Below are positions 25,823-34,430 of a stretch of DNA of 64,000 bases, in pieces. The DNA is taken from NCBI RefSeq assembly GCF_003001675.1, contig NZ_PVYW01000005.1, positions 124,001 through 188,000 of the forward strand, read 5' to 3'. Positions within the stretch are counted from its first letter, which is position 1. Each line of letters opens with the position of its first letter. Made by a program: the position numbers and the translations under genes. Source of the stretch: Cohnella sp. SGD-V74 (GTDB lineage Bacteria > Bacillota > Bacilli > Paenibacillales > Paenibacillaceae). The notes below the pieces were generated by a model that saw nothing but the letters and a program-made list of their open reading frames with translations, had not been told where the DNA came from and did not search any database.

Positions 25823-26779
25823 ATGAGAAACCGTTATGTCAAAGTCGCCGTCGTACAAGCCGCGCCCATTCTGTTCGATAAATCCTCCGCCATGGAAGCG
25901 ATCGAGAGCTTGACGCGGAAAGCCGCGGTGCAAGGGGCTAAGCTGATCGTGTTTCCCGAAGTATTTCTGTCCGGATATCCCCGAGGGCTGGCATTCGGCG
26001 CCCGCGTCGGCAGCCGGACGGAGGAGGGAAGACGGATCTGGCAGCGGTATTGGGAAAGCTCGATCGACGTTCCCGGCGCAGAGACGGACAAGTTGGGCGA
26101 GCTGGCCAAGGAATTCGGCGTATATCTGATTGTCGGGGCGGTGGAGCGGGATCGGGAATTCAGCCGGGGCACCTTGTACAACTCGATTGTGTACATCGGT
26201 CCCGACGGAGAGCTTCTGGGCAAGCACCGCAAGCTCGTACCTACCGGCTCCGAGCGCCTCTTGTGGGGGCAAGGAGACGGCAGTACGCTGACCGTGATCG
26301 ATACCCCCTTCGGCCGGGTCGGCGGATTGATCTGTTGGGAAAATTACATGCCGCTCGCCCGCGCCGCCATCTATGCCCAAGGAATCGACATCTATGTAGC
26401 CCCTACGGCAGACGCCCGCGACTCATGGCAATCGACGATTCGCCATATCGCCTGCGAAGGCCGCTGCTTCGTGCTTTCCAGCAACCAGTATGCGACGAAA
26501 GCCTCTTATCCCGAAGATCTGGCGCGTCATGAGGATCTTCTCAAGGACGAAGAAGTGCTCAGCAGGGGAGGCAGCGCCATTGTCGATCCGCTCGGCAATT
26601 ATGTCGCAGAGCCGCTGTACGACCGGGAGGGGCTTCTGGTTGCCACGCTCGATCTCTCCAAAGTCGTGCAGAGCCGGTTCGACTTCGACGTCGTCGGCCA
26701 CTACAGCCGTCCGGACGTCTTCCAACTAATCGTAAACGACAGAAAACAAGAAATCGTCCGAAAGGCCTCCGACAATTGA
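25823..26779 (+). CDS. nitrilase (carbon-nitrogen hydrolase)
   Basis: A 318-residue nitrilase with the Glu-Lys-Cys triad: Glu46 in LIVFPEVFLSGYPRG, Lys137 in GKHRKLVPT, Cys171 in GGLICWENYMPL. Sequence near Cys (CWENYMPLAR) and the YPRG loop are those of true nitrilases rather than amidases, so hydrolysis of a nitrile to an acid and ammonia is expected. Divergent transcription from MocR suggests control by an amino-acid or amine-related ligand. Confidence 0.9.
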   Translation: MRNRYVKVAVVQAAPILFDKSSAMEAIESLTRKAAVQGAKLIVFPEVFLSGYPRGLAFGARVGSRTEEGRRIWQRYWESSIDVPGAETDKLGELAKEFGVYLIVGAVERDREFSRGTLYNSIVYIGPDGELLGKHRKLVPTGSERLLWGQGDGSTLTVIDTPFGRVGGLICWENYMPLARAAIYAQGIDIYVAPTADARDSWQSTIRHIACEGRCFVLSSNQYATKASYPEDLARHEDLLKDEEVLSRGGSAIVDPLGNYVAEPLYDREGLLVATLDLSKVVQSRFDFDVVGHYSRPDVFQLIVNDRKQEIVRKASDN

Positions 26780-26853
26780 TGTATTTTCTGGTAAAATAAA
26801 TGTTAGAAAAATGAACGAAGACGCAGGCTTCGGAGTTGGAGAGGATGCTTGGG

Positions 26854-27318
26854 ATGTCGATTGCAAGAGCTGACAGAGAGGATTTGCCGGAAATACTGGA
26901 GTTGCAGTATGCCGCCTATCAGAGCGAGGCCGCGATCTACGACGATTACAACATTCAGCCGCTCACGCAAACTTTGGAAGATTTGGAGAGGGAAGCGGAA
27001 GATTGGATTGTGTTCAAGGCGGTGGAAGACAGGAAAATAGCGGGCTCGGTCAGGGTGCTGGTGGCGGACGGGCAGTGTACGATCGGCAAGCTGATCGTGC
27101 ATCCCGATTATCAGAACCGGGGAATCGGCAAGCGGCTGATGAAAGCCGTCGAAGACGCCTTCCCTCATGTGAGGGCGATCGAGCTGTTTACCGGGCATAA
27201 GAGCGAACGGAATATCAGGTTTTACGGCAAGCTGGGCTACGAGAAATTTAAGGAAGTGCAAGTTAACGAGCACCTTTCTTTGGTTTATTTTCGCAAGGAG
27301 ATCAAGGAGGGCGCATGA
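26854..27318 (+). CDS. GNAT N-acetyltransferase
   Basis: A 154-residue GNAT: IARADREDLPEILELQYAAY at the start, IGKLIVHPDYQNRGIGKRLMKAVEDAF for acetyl-CoA, and NIRFYGKLGYEKFKE. The ATG at 26854 is preceded by GGAGAGG; the TTG at 26836 is an alternative. Substrate unknown. Confidence 0.8.
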   Translation: MSIARADREDLPEILELQYAAYQSEAAIYDDYNIQPLTQTLEDLEREAEDWIVFKAVEDRKIAGSVRVLVADGQCTIGKLIVHPDYQNRGIGKRLMKAVEDAFPHVRAIELFTGHKSERNIRFYGKLGYEKFKEVQVNEHLSLVYFRKEIKEGA

Positions 27319-27378
27319 CCGATACGGATGATGGCAGGCTCTGGAAGATCAGGGACGAAGGGATGGGATGCACGGGAA

Positions 27379-27660
27379 ATGAGGGTCCGATATGTTATCG
27401 AAGCGCTGCTGTTCAGCCTGGTCGTGATCGGGGGATGGGTCGCCTGGGCAGTCGTGTCCGGGATGATGCTGACTCGCAGCTACGTTCCGGATATTGTGGA
27501 AAGCTATAGCAGTGTAGAACATTTGCAGAGCGAAGTATCCTTCGGTGTGGTCTACAACGTTCACTGGTCGATATTGGCGGGAGGCTTCATCGCGCTCGCC
27601 GCTCTCTATTATTTCGCACGAGCCTGGTTAAGCAATCGCTTGTCGGCAAGAAAGAGTTAA
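27379..27660 (+). CDS. two-span membrane protein, unknown
   Basis: About 94 residues: span one VIEALLFSLVVIGGWVAWAVVSGMML, an external segment with VESYSSVEHLQSEV, and span two SILAGGFIALAALYYFARAWL with a basic end. Start uncertain (upstream in-frame ATG at 27328). Not recognised. Confidence 0.5.
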   Translation: MRVRYVIEALLFSLVVIGGWVAWAVVSGMMLTRSYVPDIVESYSSVEHLQSEVSFGVVYNVHWSILAGGFIALAALYYFARAWLSNRLSARKS

Positions 27661-27685
27661 GCACCCAAGAAAGGGAATTGCCATC

Positions 27686-28339
27686 ATGAAGAAACTTACC
27701 GCCATCATATTGATACTCTGCTTGACTGGCTGCGCCAAGGAGCCGGCCGAATCCCCGGCCGCTTCCGATAGCGGTCTGGAGAGCGGGCACATCGCGATCG
27801 ACGGACCGATGACGATTTCCAGCAACGGCTTGTATCCGTTCAGTCATGAGAACGAACAATTAAATCTACAATTGGTGACGGGAAGATATTACGAGGATTG
27901 GACTCCGGGACCGCTCATGGGAAGAACCTGGACCGGGGAGTTCCGTCTGGTGCTTGCAGACGAGGGCGGGCAGATCAAGAAAGAGTTTTCGCTGCAAGGC
28001 TATTTCGACGAACCGCTCGTGTTCAACTCCTTGTTCGAAATCGAGTTCGAAGATTACAACGGAGACGGCAACGCGGACTTCACGATCGGACAGTACGGTT
28101 CGAGCAACGGCAACTTCTACAAGCTGTTTACACTCGGCGCGGACGACGAACTGGAAGAGTTGAAGGTTCGAGGGCATCGCGAGCTGTTCATTAGCGCGAC
28201 GGACGGCAGGTATTCGACGAGATTGGAGAAGATCGGGGAAGGCTCCTTCAAGAAATCCGCCTACGACAACTCGATAGGAAAACAGGTAGAGACCGTCTTT
28301 ACTTGGAACGGAACCGAGTTCGTCGAGCAAGCCGAATAA
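27686..28339 (+). CDS. lipoprotein with a calcium-loop-like repeat
   Basis: A 217-residue lipoprotein: signal peptide MKKLTAIILILCLTGC with the Cys at 16. The mature part contains EFEDYNGDGNADFTIGQYGSS, the Asp-x-Asn-Gly-Asp-Gly-x-x-Asp motif of FG-GAP/dockerin-like calcium loops. Probably anchored at the outer face of the membrane; function unknown. AAGAAAGGGAA precedes the ATG. Confidence 0.65.
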   Translation: MKKLTAIILILCLTGCAKEPAESPAASDSGLESGHIAIDGPMTISSNGLYPFSHENEQLNLQLVTGRYYEDWTPGPLMGRTWTGEFRLVLADEGGQIKKEFSLQGYFDEPLVFNSLFEIEFEDYNGDGNADFTIGQYGSSNGNFYKLFTLGADDELEELKVRGHRELFISATDGRYSTRLEKIGEGSFKKSAYDNSIGKQVETVFTWNGTEFVEQAE

Positions 28340-28373
28340 TCCCCATGAACAGCTGCCGGGCCTGGTTCGGCGG

Positions 28374-28402
28374 TTGTTCGCGTTACACCGGCATTATATA
28401 AT
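28374..28402 (+). promoter_or_regulatory. promoter for the HAD gene
   Basis: TTGTTC (28374-28379), 17-base spacer, TATAAT (28397-28402). An imperfect hairpin (28347-28379) overlaps the -35 and could end the upstream lipoprotein mRNA. Confidence 0.6.
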
Positions 28403-28468
28403 GAGAAACATCGCGGGTGCGGGCATCGTACTGCTAGTACTGAATCGTTAAGCGAGGGGGCGGCGCGC

Positions 28469-29128
28469 ATGGGAGAGTACCCCGTTAAAGGAATCATTTT
28501 CGATATGGATAATACGCTGCTTCGTTCAAACATCGACTTCGGGCGGATGAAGCAGGAGATTTATGCGTACTTGCGGGAGCGCGACCTGCTGCCGGAGCAG
28601 GCGCCAATCGACCGGGAGACGTCTTCCACGCTCATTCGGCAAGCGTTGGCGGCGAACAGAATGACGCCGAGACAAGTGAACGAGGTGTGGGCGATCGCCG
28701 CCAAGCACGAAACCGAAGGAATGGCGGGGGCGGACCTGGAGCCGGGCGTGCGGGAGCTGCTCGCGGAGCTGCAGGGCAAAGCCGCGCTCACCGTTCTGAC
28801 CAATAATTCGATCCTCGCGGCAAGGGCCGCCTTGGAAGAGAACCGCATTTTGCACGTTTTCGACCTGGTCGTCGGCCGGGAGGACGCAGGCGAGCTGAAG
28901 CCTTCGCCGGACGGGGTTCGGCTCATTCTGAATCTCTATCCCCGGCTGACCTCTCGCGATTGGATCTCCGTCGGAGACGCATGGATTGATTGCATTGCGT
29001 CGCAGGATGCGGGCGTCCGCTTTATCGCCTACCGTGCCGACATGGAGAAGATGCGAATAGCGGGAGCGGTTCCCGACGACAGCATCGCGCATCTCGCAGA
29101 GCTGACGCGGGTCATTCAGAGTACATAG
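28469..29128 (+). CDS. HAD-superfamily hydrolase (HAD-IA)
   Basis: A 219-residue HAD phosphatase-like protein: IIFDMDNTLLRSNIDFGRMKQEI (motif I), LTNNS (motif II), VVGREDAGELKPSPDG (Lys of motif III) and ISVGDAWIDCIASQDAG (motif IV). Resembles the PGP/GPH-type group. Preceded by its own promoter and a GAGGGGGC binding site. Confidence 0.85.
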   Translation: MGEYPVKGIIFDMDNTLLRSNIDFGRMKQEIYAYLRERDLLPEQAPIDRETSSTLIRQALAANRMTPRQVNEVWAIAAKHETEGMAGADLEPGVRELLAELQGKAALTVLTNNSILAARAALEENRILHVFDLVVGREDAGELKPSPDGVRLILNLYPRLTSRDWISVGDAWIDCIASQDAGVRFIAYRADMEKMRIAGAVPDDSIAHLAELTRVIQST

Positions 29129-29144
29129 GAGGCGCTGCCGCGAC

Positions 29145-29494
29145 ATGCAACTTCATTTAAGAGACGCGACGATAGACGATCTGGAGCTGCTGACGGATAT
29201 GAACCGGCAATTGATCGAAGACGAGGGCAGCTCCAATCCGATGAATCGCGAACAGTTAAAGCAACGAATGCGAGACTGGCTGACGTCCGATTGGAAGGTC
29301 GATCTTCTGGTGAGCGGCGAGGACGTCGTCGGGTACGCGCTCTATCAATTCCGAAGCAACGTCTATCGGCCGGAAGTTCGGGAAGCTTACTTGCGAACCG
29401 GATCGGCAAGAGCTTCTGGTTAAAAGCCGGATTCGCGCCCTACGTGTCCAACATGAGAATGAGTAATCGGTCCGGCTGGAAGGATGGAGAATGA
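29145..29494 (+). pseudogene. GNAT acetyltransferase with internal deletion and frameshift
   Basis: The first part (ATG 29145, DATIDDLELLTDMNRQLI to YRPEVREAYLR) is the N-terminal half of a GNAT. The expected acetyl-CoA motif A is absent. At ~29396 the frame changes and the C-terminal end follows (NRIGKSFWLKAGFAPYVSNM), stopping at 29494. Roughly 40 codons that should carry the cofactor motif are missing. The protein cannot bind acetyl-CoA. Confidence 0.75.
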
Positions 29495-30065
29495 TTTGGC
29501 TGACATCATAATCAAATACAATATTTGTTTCGTTAGACGAGGCGACGAGATTTTGCTGCTGAACCGCGAGTTCGCCCCGTGGATGGGGAGTTGGAACGGA
29601 GTAGGAGGCAAGCTGGAGAAGGGCGAGGAGCCTCGCGAAGCGATGATCCGGGAAATCGCCGAGGAGACGAACATCGAATGCGATCAGTATCGCTTGCATT
29701 ACAAAGGGATGATCACCTGGAACGACGACGATACCAGCTTCGGAGGCATGTACCTCTACGTGGCGGAGGTGCCGGCAAGCTTCTCCTATTCGACTCCTCT
29801 TCAGACAGACGAAGGCATTCTGCAATGGAAGACGGTCGGCTGGATTATGGACGGCAATAACGGCGGGGTCGTATCGAACATTCCGAGATTTCTGGAGACG
29901 GCGCTGAACGATCCGGAGTGCTACGAGCATCACTGCTATTACCGGAACGACGAACTCGTAACACTAAGCTCCAACCGAATAGACCCGCTAACGGAAACGG
30001 ACCGTCCGCTCAGGGAAACTTACCTGCGAGATAAGCACCGGGGAGTGCTGGCGATCGGAAAATAA
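29484..30065 (+). CDS. Nudix hydrolase (8-oxo-dGTPase-like)
   Basis: A 193-residue Nudix protein. The Nudix box is GGKLEKGEEPREAMIREIAEETNI (residues ~34-57, REIAEET metal ligands). The first half resembles MutT-type sanitation enzymes; the longer C-terminal tail is not defined. It starts inside the GNAT remnant (overlap of 11 bases). Confidence 0.85.
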   Translation: MENDLADIIIKYNICFVRRGDEILLLNREFAPWMGSWNGVGGKLEKGEEPREAMIREIAEETNIECDQYRLHYKGMITWNDDDTSFGGMYLYVAEVPASFSYSTPLQTDEGILQWKTVGWIMDGNNGGVVSNIPRFLETALNDPECYEHHCYYRNDELVTLSSNRIDPLTETDRPLRETYLRDKHRGVLAIGK

Positions 30066-30078
30066 GGAGGCAACGCGC

Positions 30079-30495
30079 ATGCCGGAATCGCTTAAACCGA
30101 CGAGAGGGACGAACGAAGAAGCCGTCTACGTGCGAAACAAACTGATCGAATTCAATTCCAAGCACACTCCGAATGGAACGTATGAAGAACTCTGCCTGAC
30201 GTTGAAAAACGATGAAGGCGACATCATCGCCGGCCTCAACGGCGTTATGCGATGGAACTGGCTGGACGTCGATATTCTCTGGGTGGCGGACGACTGCCGC
30301 GGCCGGGGAATGGGGCGAACGCTGCTGGAGGAAGCCGAGCTTTTCGCTCGGTCGAAGGCGTGCACCTTCATCAAATTAAACACGTTCAGCTTCCAGGCTC
30401 CCGAATTTTACAAGAAATACGGCTACGAAGTCATCGCGATCATTGAGGACGCCCCGATCGGGCACAAACTTTATTTCTACAAGAAAAACTTGTAG
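30079..30495 (+). CDS. GNAT N-acetyltransferase
   Basis: A 138-residue GNAT: LWVADDCRGRGMGRTLLEEAELFA for acetyl-CoA, then IKLNTFSFQAPEFYKKYGYEVIAIIEDAPIGHKLYFYKK. The C-terminal GHKLYFYKK is typical of a family of small bacterial acetyltransferases. AAGGAGG before the start. Confidence 0.85.
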   Translation: MPESLKPTRGTNEEAVYVRNKLIEFNSKHTPNGTYEELCLTLKNDEGDIIAGLNGVMRWNWLDVDILWVADDCRGRGMGRTLLEEAELFARSKACTFIKLNTFSFQAPEFYKKYGYEVIAIIEDAPIGHKLYFYKKNL

Positions 30496-30533
30496 GCGAT
30501 AGACGATCCGAGCTCCCCGTGCCGGGCAGGCCT

Positions 30534-31439
30534 CTAGTCCGACAGAACGGACATGCTCGACCGGGCGAAGCTCAGAAACTGGCGCAGATGGGGAGACAAC
30601 GCCTCCTCGTCGCGCAGCGCCAGACAGATAAACCGATTGTTGCGGTAGCGGGGAAGCGAGCGCTGGATCAGCTCTCCGGACTGCGTTTCCCGGATCGCGC
30701 TTCTCCACGGCAGCACCCCGACGCCCATGTTGCACTTCAATCCCTCTTTGATCGTCTCGATCGCTCCCATTTCCATGGCTGAATCCAACTTCAGCCCGAC
30801 CTGTTCCGCCCATTCGTCGGTGAGCTGTCTCGAAGTCGTGCCGGACTCGTGCAGCAAGAACGTTTCCTGTTGCAGCTGCTCTAGCGTAATCTCCTCCGAG
30901 GAGGCCAGCGGATGGTCGGGGCACAGGAACAGCCGGAGTCCGTCCTCCGCCAATCGATGCACAACCAGCCCTTCGTCGTCCGTGACTTTCTCGGGCAGCG
31001 ACACGATCGCCGCGTCGATCTCGTAGTTGCGCAGCATCGCCAGCGTCGATCGCGCCTTCTTGACGGTCAGCAGCAGCTGCACGCCGGGATGCTGGACGCG
31101 GAACTCCGCCAAATGCCGCGGGATGAAGTACGTCGCCGGCGTATGGCTCGCCCCGATTCTCAACCTTCCACCTTGGCGGCTCCGCAGCTCGTTCATCCGT
31201 TCTTCCGCTTCGTCCACCAGCATTACAATCCTGCGCGCATAAGGCAGAAGCTCGAAGGCGTCGCTCGTCGGCTGGAACCCCCGCGCGTTTTTGCGCCATA
31301 GCGCCAGACCCAGCGTCTCCTCCAGCTTCCGCAGATGGAAGCTCACGGTCGGCTGTTTCAGCCCCAGCTTCTCGGCCGTCTCGATCAGCGTATGGCCATC
31401 GCACACCGACAAGAACACTTTCAACTGCTGTACGTTCAT
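30534..31439 (-). CDS. LysR-family transcriptional regulator
   Basis: A 301-residue LTTR. The helix-turn-helix is at ~2-60 (LKVFLSVCDGHTLIETAEKLGLKQPTVSFHLRKLEETLG), the effector domain follows at ~90-295. Resembles CysL-type regulators. Divergent from an ABC importer operon with a dyad in between, so it most likely controls that operon. Confidence 0.85.
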   Translation of the reverse strand: MNVQQLKVFLSVCDGHTLIETAEKLGLKQPTVSFHLRKLEETLGLALWRKNARGFQPTSDAFELLPYARRIVMLVDEAEERMNELRSRQGGRLRIGASHTPATYFIPRHLAEFRVQHPGVQLLLTVKKARSTLAMLRNYEIDAAIVSLPEKVTDDEGLVVHRLAEDGLRLFLCPDHPLASSEEITLEQLQQETFLLHESGTTSRQLTDEWAEQVGLKLDSAMEMGAIETIKEGLKCNMGVGVLPWRSAIRETQSGELIQRSLPRYRNNRFICLALRDEEALSPHLRQFLSFARSSMSVLSD

Positions 31440-31473
31440 CCGTATCCCTCCGCTTCTCCTCGTTCGAGCTGAT

Positions 31474-31490
31474 TATAGATATAATCTATA
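31474..31490. promoter_or_regulatory. LysR-type operator candidate
   Basis: TATAGATATAATCTATA, a 7-bp dyad around a 3-base centre between the divergent lysR and ABC operon starts; a third half site ATAGAT follows at 31506-31511. The layout fits an LTTR recognition site plus activation site. Confidence 0.5.
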
Positions 31491-31615
31491 TTCATATCAA
31501 TAATGATAGATTTATTTAACAAAACTAACGGGTGGAATTAACATCTCTTGTACAAACCGATGTTACCTTTTTAGTAGAGCATTTCATACTAGATTGGTGG
31601 AGGGTACAAGGGATC

Positions 31616-32743
31616 ATGAAAAAAACGAAAACGAAGCTGACGGGAATTTCACTGCTGCTGGCCACGACGATGATGATCGTGTCCGCATGCGGAGCAAGCG
31701 GCAACAATGCGGCGAACGGAGGAGCTCAACCGTCGGCATCTCCGTCGACGGAATCGGCTTCCCCGTCCGAGACGACGCCGGCAAGCGAGACGCCGTCCCC
31801 CGAGGTGCAAGACGAAGGCACGTTGACCGTGTATCTGAACGACTTCGACGATATTATCGGTCCGATGTTCGAAGCGGCGACCGGGTACAAGGTCGAACTC
31901 GTCAAGGGTAACGGCGCCGAGATCATGTCCCGTATTCAAGCGGAGAAAGGCAATCCGCACTGGGACGTCGTCTGGCTCGACGCGATGCCTTCCATCTACG
32001 GCATGGGAGAGGATAATCAGCTGCTGACGGACTGGACGCCGGACAATGCGGCCAATCTGAAAGATTCTTACCAAGCGTACGTACCGGCGAACAAATCGTT
32101 CTATCCGACCGGCGCGCACGCGGCGGGAGTCATCGTCTACAACACGAACGCCTATACGGCCGACCAGGCTCCGAATTCGTGGGACGACTTCGCCAAGCCG
32201 GAGTTCAAAAATGCGGTCGGCATGGCCGATCCGGCGATCGCGGCTCCCGCGTTCCCGTTCGTTGCCCGCTTCTTCAGCGAGAAGCAGCTCGACGGCGGCC
32301 AAGCCTTCTTCGATTCCCTGTTCGCGAACGGCTTGAAGGTGTATCCGAAAAACCCGAACGTAGCGGCCGCGCTCAGCTCCGGCGAGATCAAAGCGGCGGC
32401 GCTGCAGGAATCCAACGCCTACGGCTTGGTTAACTCCGGCGAGCCGATCGGCATCATCTGGCCGGAAGACGGCGCTCCGGCATCCGTGCGGGTAGCGGCG
32501 ATCCAGAAAAACACGAAAAACCCGAACGCGGCCAAAGCGTTCGTCAACTTCCTGCTCGACCCGGCTACGCAGCAGCAGTTGATCGATCAAGGCGACGAGA
32601 GCTACTTCGAGCCTTCCGTGCCGGGAGTTAATCCGAAGGCCGATCGCGCCGCCGACGCCAACCTGGTCGCTGCGGATGCTGCATGGGCGTTCGAGCACGA
32701 AGCCGAGATCAAGCAATGGTTCGCCGACAAAGCGGTGAAGTAA
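31616..32743 (+). CDS. ABC transporter, iron(III)/phosphonate-type binding lipoprotein
   Basis: A 375-residue class family 1 solute-binding lipoprotein: lipobox MIVSAC, a low-complexity Ser/Pro/Glu linker (ASPSTESASPSETTPASET), then LTVYLNDFDDIIGPMFEAATGYKVELVKGNG and DVVWLDAMPSIYG. The mature fold is of the FbpA/2-aminoethylphosphonate/thiamine group. Ligand not certain: the two Tyr ligands typical of FbpA are not obvious. GGAGGG precedes the ATG at 31616. Confidence 0.8.
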   Translation: MKKTKTKLTGISLLLATTMMIVSACGASGNNAANGGAQPSASPSTESASPSETTPASETPSPEVQDEGTLTVYLNDFDDIIGPMFEAATGYKVELVKGNGAEIMSRIQAEKGNPHWDVVWLDAMPSIYGMGEDNQLLTDWTPDNAANLKDSYQAYVPANKSFYPTGAHAAGVIVYNTNAYTADQAPNSWDDFAKPEFKNAVGMADPAIAAPAFPFVARFFSEKQLDGGQAFFDSLFANGLKVYPKNPNVAAALSSGEIKAAALQESNAYGLVNSGEPIGIIWPEDGAPASVRVAAIQKNTKNPNAAKAFVNFLLDPATQQQLIDQGDESYFEPSVPGVNPKADRAADANLVAADAAWAFEHEAEIKQWFADKAVK

Positions 32744-32747
32744 GCCG

Positions 32748-34430
32748 ATGTTGAGGCTGAATCAGAATCGCCTCGGATGGTTCGTAAGCCTCGCCCTATG
32801 CATTCTGGTCCTGTTTCCCTTGGCGGCGGTCATCGTTCAGGTGCTGCTGCCGGGGGTTTTCTTCGGAGATTGGAAGCTGGGCGACTTGCGGCTGCTGCTG
32901 GAGCTGTTTAACCGTCCGTTATGGCTGAAGTCGTTGGAAAATTCCGTGCTGCTGGCAAGCGGAACGACGCTGCTGGCGGCGCTGCTCGGCGGCTCGCTGG
33001 CCATGGCGCGCGCGACATGGCGCTTTCCGACCGCGCGCTTGCTCGATGCGGCTGTCTGGGGATTGCTGATCACCCCCTCATTTATTTTAGCGCAGGGCTG
33101 GGTCATGTTCGCCGCGGGCGGCGGCTTGGCCGTCAAGCTGCTCGGCTGGAGCTGGGTGACGCCTGCCGTATTTCAGCCTGCCGGGCTGGTCGTCGTCATG
33201 ACGCTGAGCAAATTTCCGCTCGCCTACTTGAGCGTGTATGCGGCGATGGAGTGGAAGGTAGAGCAGCTTGCCGAAGCGGCCCGGCTGTGCGGCGCGTCCG
33301 CCTGGCGCGTCTGGCGCACCGTGCAGGCGCCGCTTCTGCTGCCCGCTTTTCTGGCTGGCGCGGCGCTCGTATTCATGGACACGGTCGGGGATTTCGGACT
33401 GCCGGCTTCCATCGCCGCCGTCTATCGGTTCCCGACGCTCCCGTACTCCATCTACTCCGCGCTGTACACGTCGCCAATCCGCTTCGATATGGCCGGGGTG
33501 CTGTCGTTTTACCTCGTTCTGCTGATTTCCTTGGCTATGCTGCTGCAATTTTACGTGATGCGGAAGTCTCGCTTTGATTTTCTGTCGGCGCGCGCCATAC
33601 CTGCAGAGCCGAAGCCGGCAGGCCGGTTGACGCCGCTTCTGACGATCGGCAACCTGCTGTTCCTGCTCGTCGTAGTCGGCATTCCGATCGGCACGAACGT
33701 GCTCATGTCGCTGTTCCGCACGCAATCCGGCGGGTTCACGCTCGACAATCTGACGTTCGCGCATTACGTCTCGCTGTTCGCGGACCACAGCCAGCTGCTG
33801 GCGGGATTGGGCCGCTCCTTGCTCATCGCTTCCGTCTCCGCGCTGGCAGGGCTTGCGTTGGGCGTGGCGGTGTCGTTCGTGCTCACGTATTCCCGGTTCC
33901 GCTTCAAGCGCTGGATTGAAGTAATGTCGCTCGTGACGCTGGCCGTGCCGGGCGTCGTGCTCGGCATCGGCTACATTTTCGTCTGGAACCAGGCCTGGCT
34001 CGAGAAGATCGGACTGCTGCTGTACGGCAAGCCGGCCATTCTCGTCCTCGCTTCCGTCGCGGGCGCCGTCCCCGTCATCACCAGAATTATGGTAGGCGCG
34101 ATGGCGAAGGTGCCTAACACGCTGCTCGACGCGGCGCAGATGCAGGGAGGCTCCTTGCTCAACCGCGTGCGGCTCATCCTGGCTCCGCTCATCCGCGGCG
34201 CACTGCTGTCAGCGGCGCTGGCCGCTTTCGGCTCCAGTGTGTTCGACTTGGCGGTCAATGCGATTTTGTTCCCGCCTAACTTCTTCACGCTTCCGGTTTC
34301 GATCAACAAAGCCTTCGAAGATTTGAACTTCGGCTACGCGTCCGCCGCCACAATGCTGGGCGGAGGAACCGTTATTCTGATTATCCTGCTGCTGGAGATG
34401 CTCCTGCGGCGAAAGGTGGCCCGCACATGA
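32748..34430 (+). CDS. ABC transporter permease, two fused modules
   Basis: A 560-residue permease with 12 spans in two BPD modules (EAA-like loops QLAEAARLCGASAWRVWRTVQAPLLLPA and NTLLDAAQMQGGSLLNRVRLILAPLIRG). Fused permeases of this length are typical of FbpB-type iron and related phosphonate importers. Only four bases separate it from the binding-protein gene. Confidence 0.9.
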   Translation: MLRLNQNRLGWFVSLALCILVLFPLAAVIVQVLLPGVFFGDWKLGDLRLLLELFNRPLWLKSLENSVLLASGTTLLAALLGGSLAMARATWRFPTARLLDAAVWGLLITPSFILAQGWVMFAAGGGLAVKLLGWSWVTPAVFQPAGLVVVMTLSKFPLAYLSVYAAMEWKVEQLAEAARLCGASAWRVWRTVQAPLLLPAFLAGAALVFMDTVGDFGLPASIAAVYRFPTLPYSIYSALYTSPIRFDMAGVLSFYLVLLISLAMLLQFYVMRKSRFDFLSARAIPAEPKPAGRLTPLLTIGNLLFLLVVVGIPIGTNVLMSLFRTQSGGFTLDNLTFAHYVSLFADHSQLLAGLGRSLLIASVSALAGLALGVAVSFVLTYSRFRFKRWIEVMSLVTLAVPGVVLGIGYIFVWNQAWLEKIGLLLYGKPAILVLASVAGAVPVITRIMVGAMAKVPNTLLDAAQMQGGSLLNRVRLILAPLIRGALLSAALAAFGSSVFDLAVNAILFPPNFFTLPVSINKAFEDLNFGYASAATMLGGGTVILIILLLEMLLRRKVART

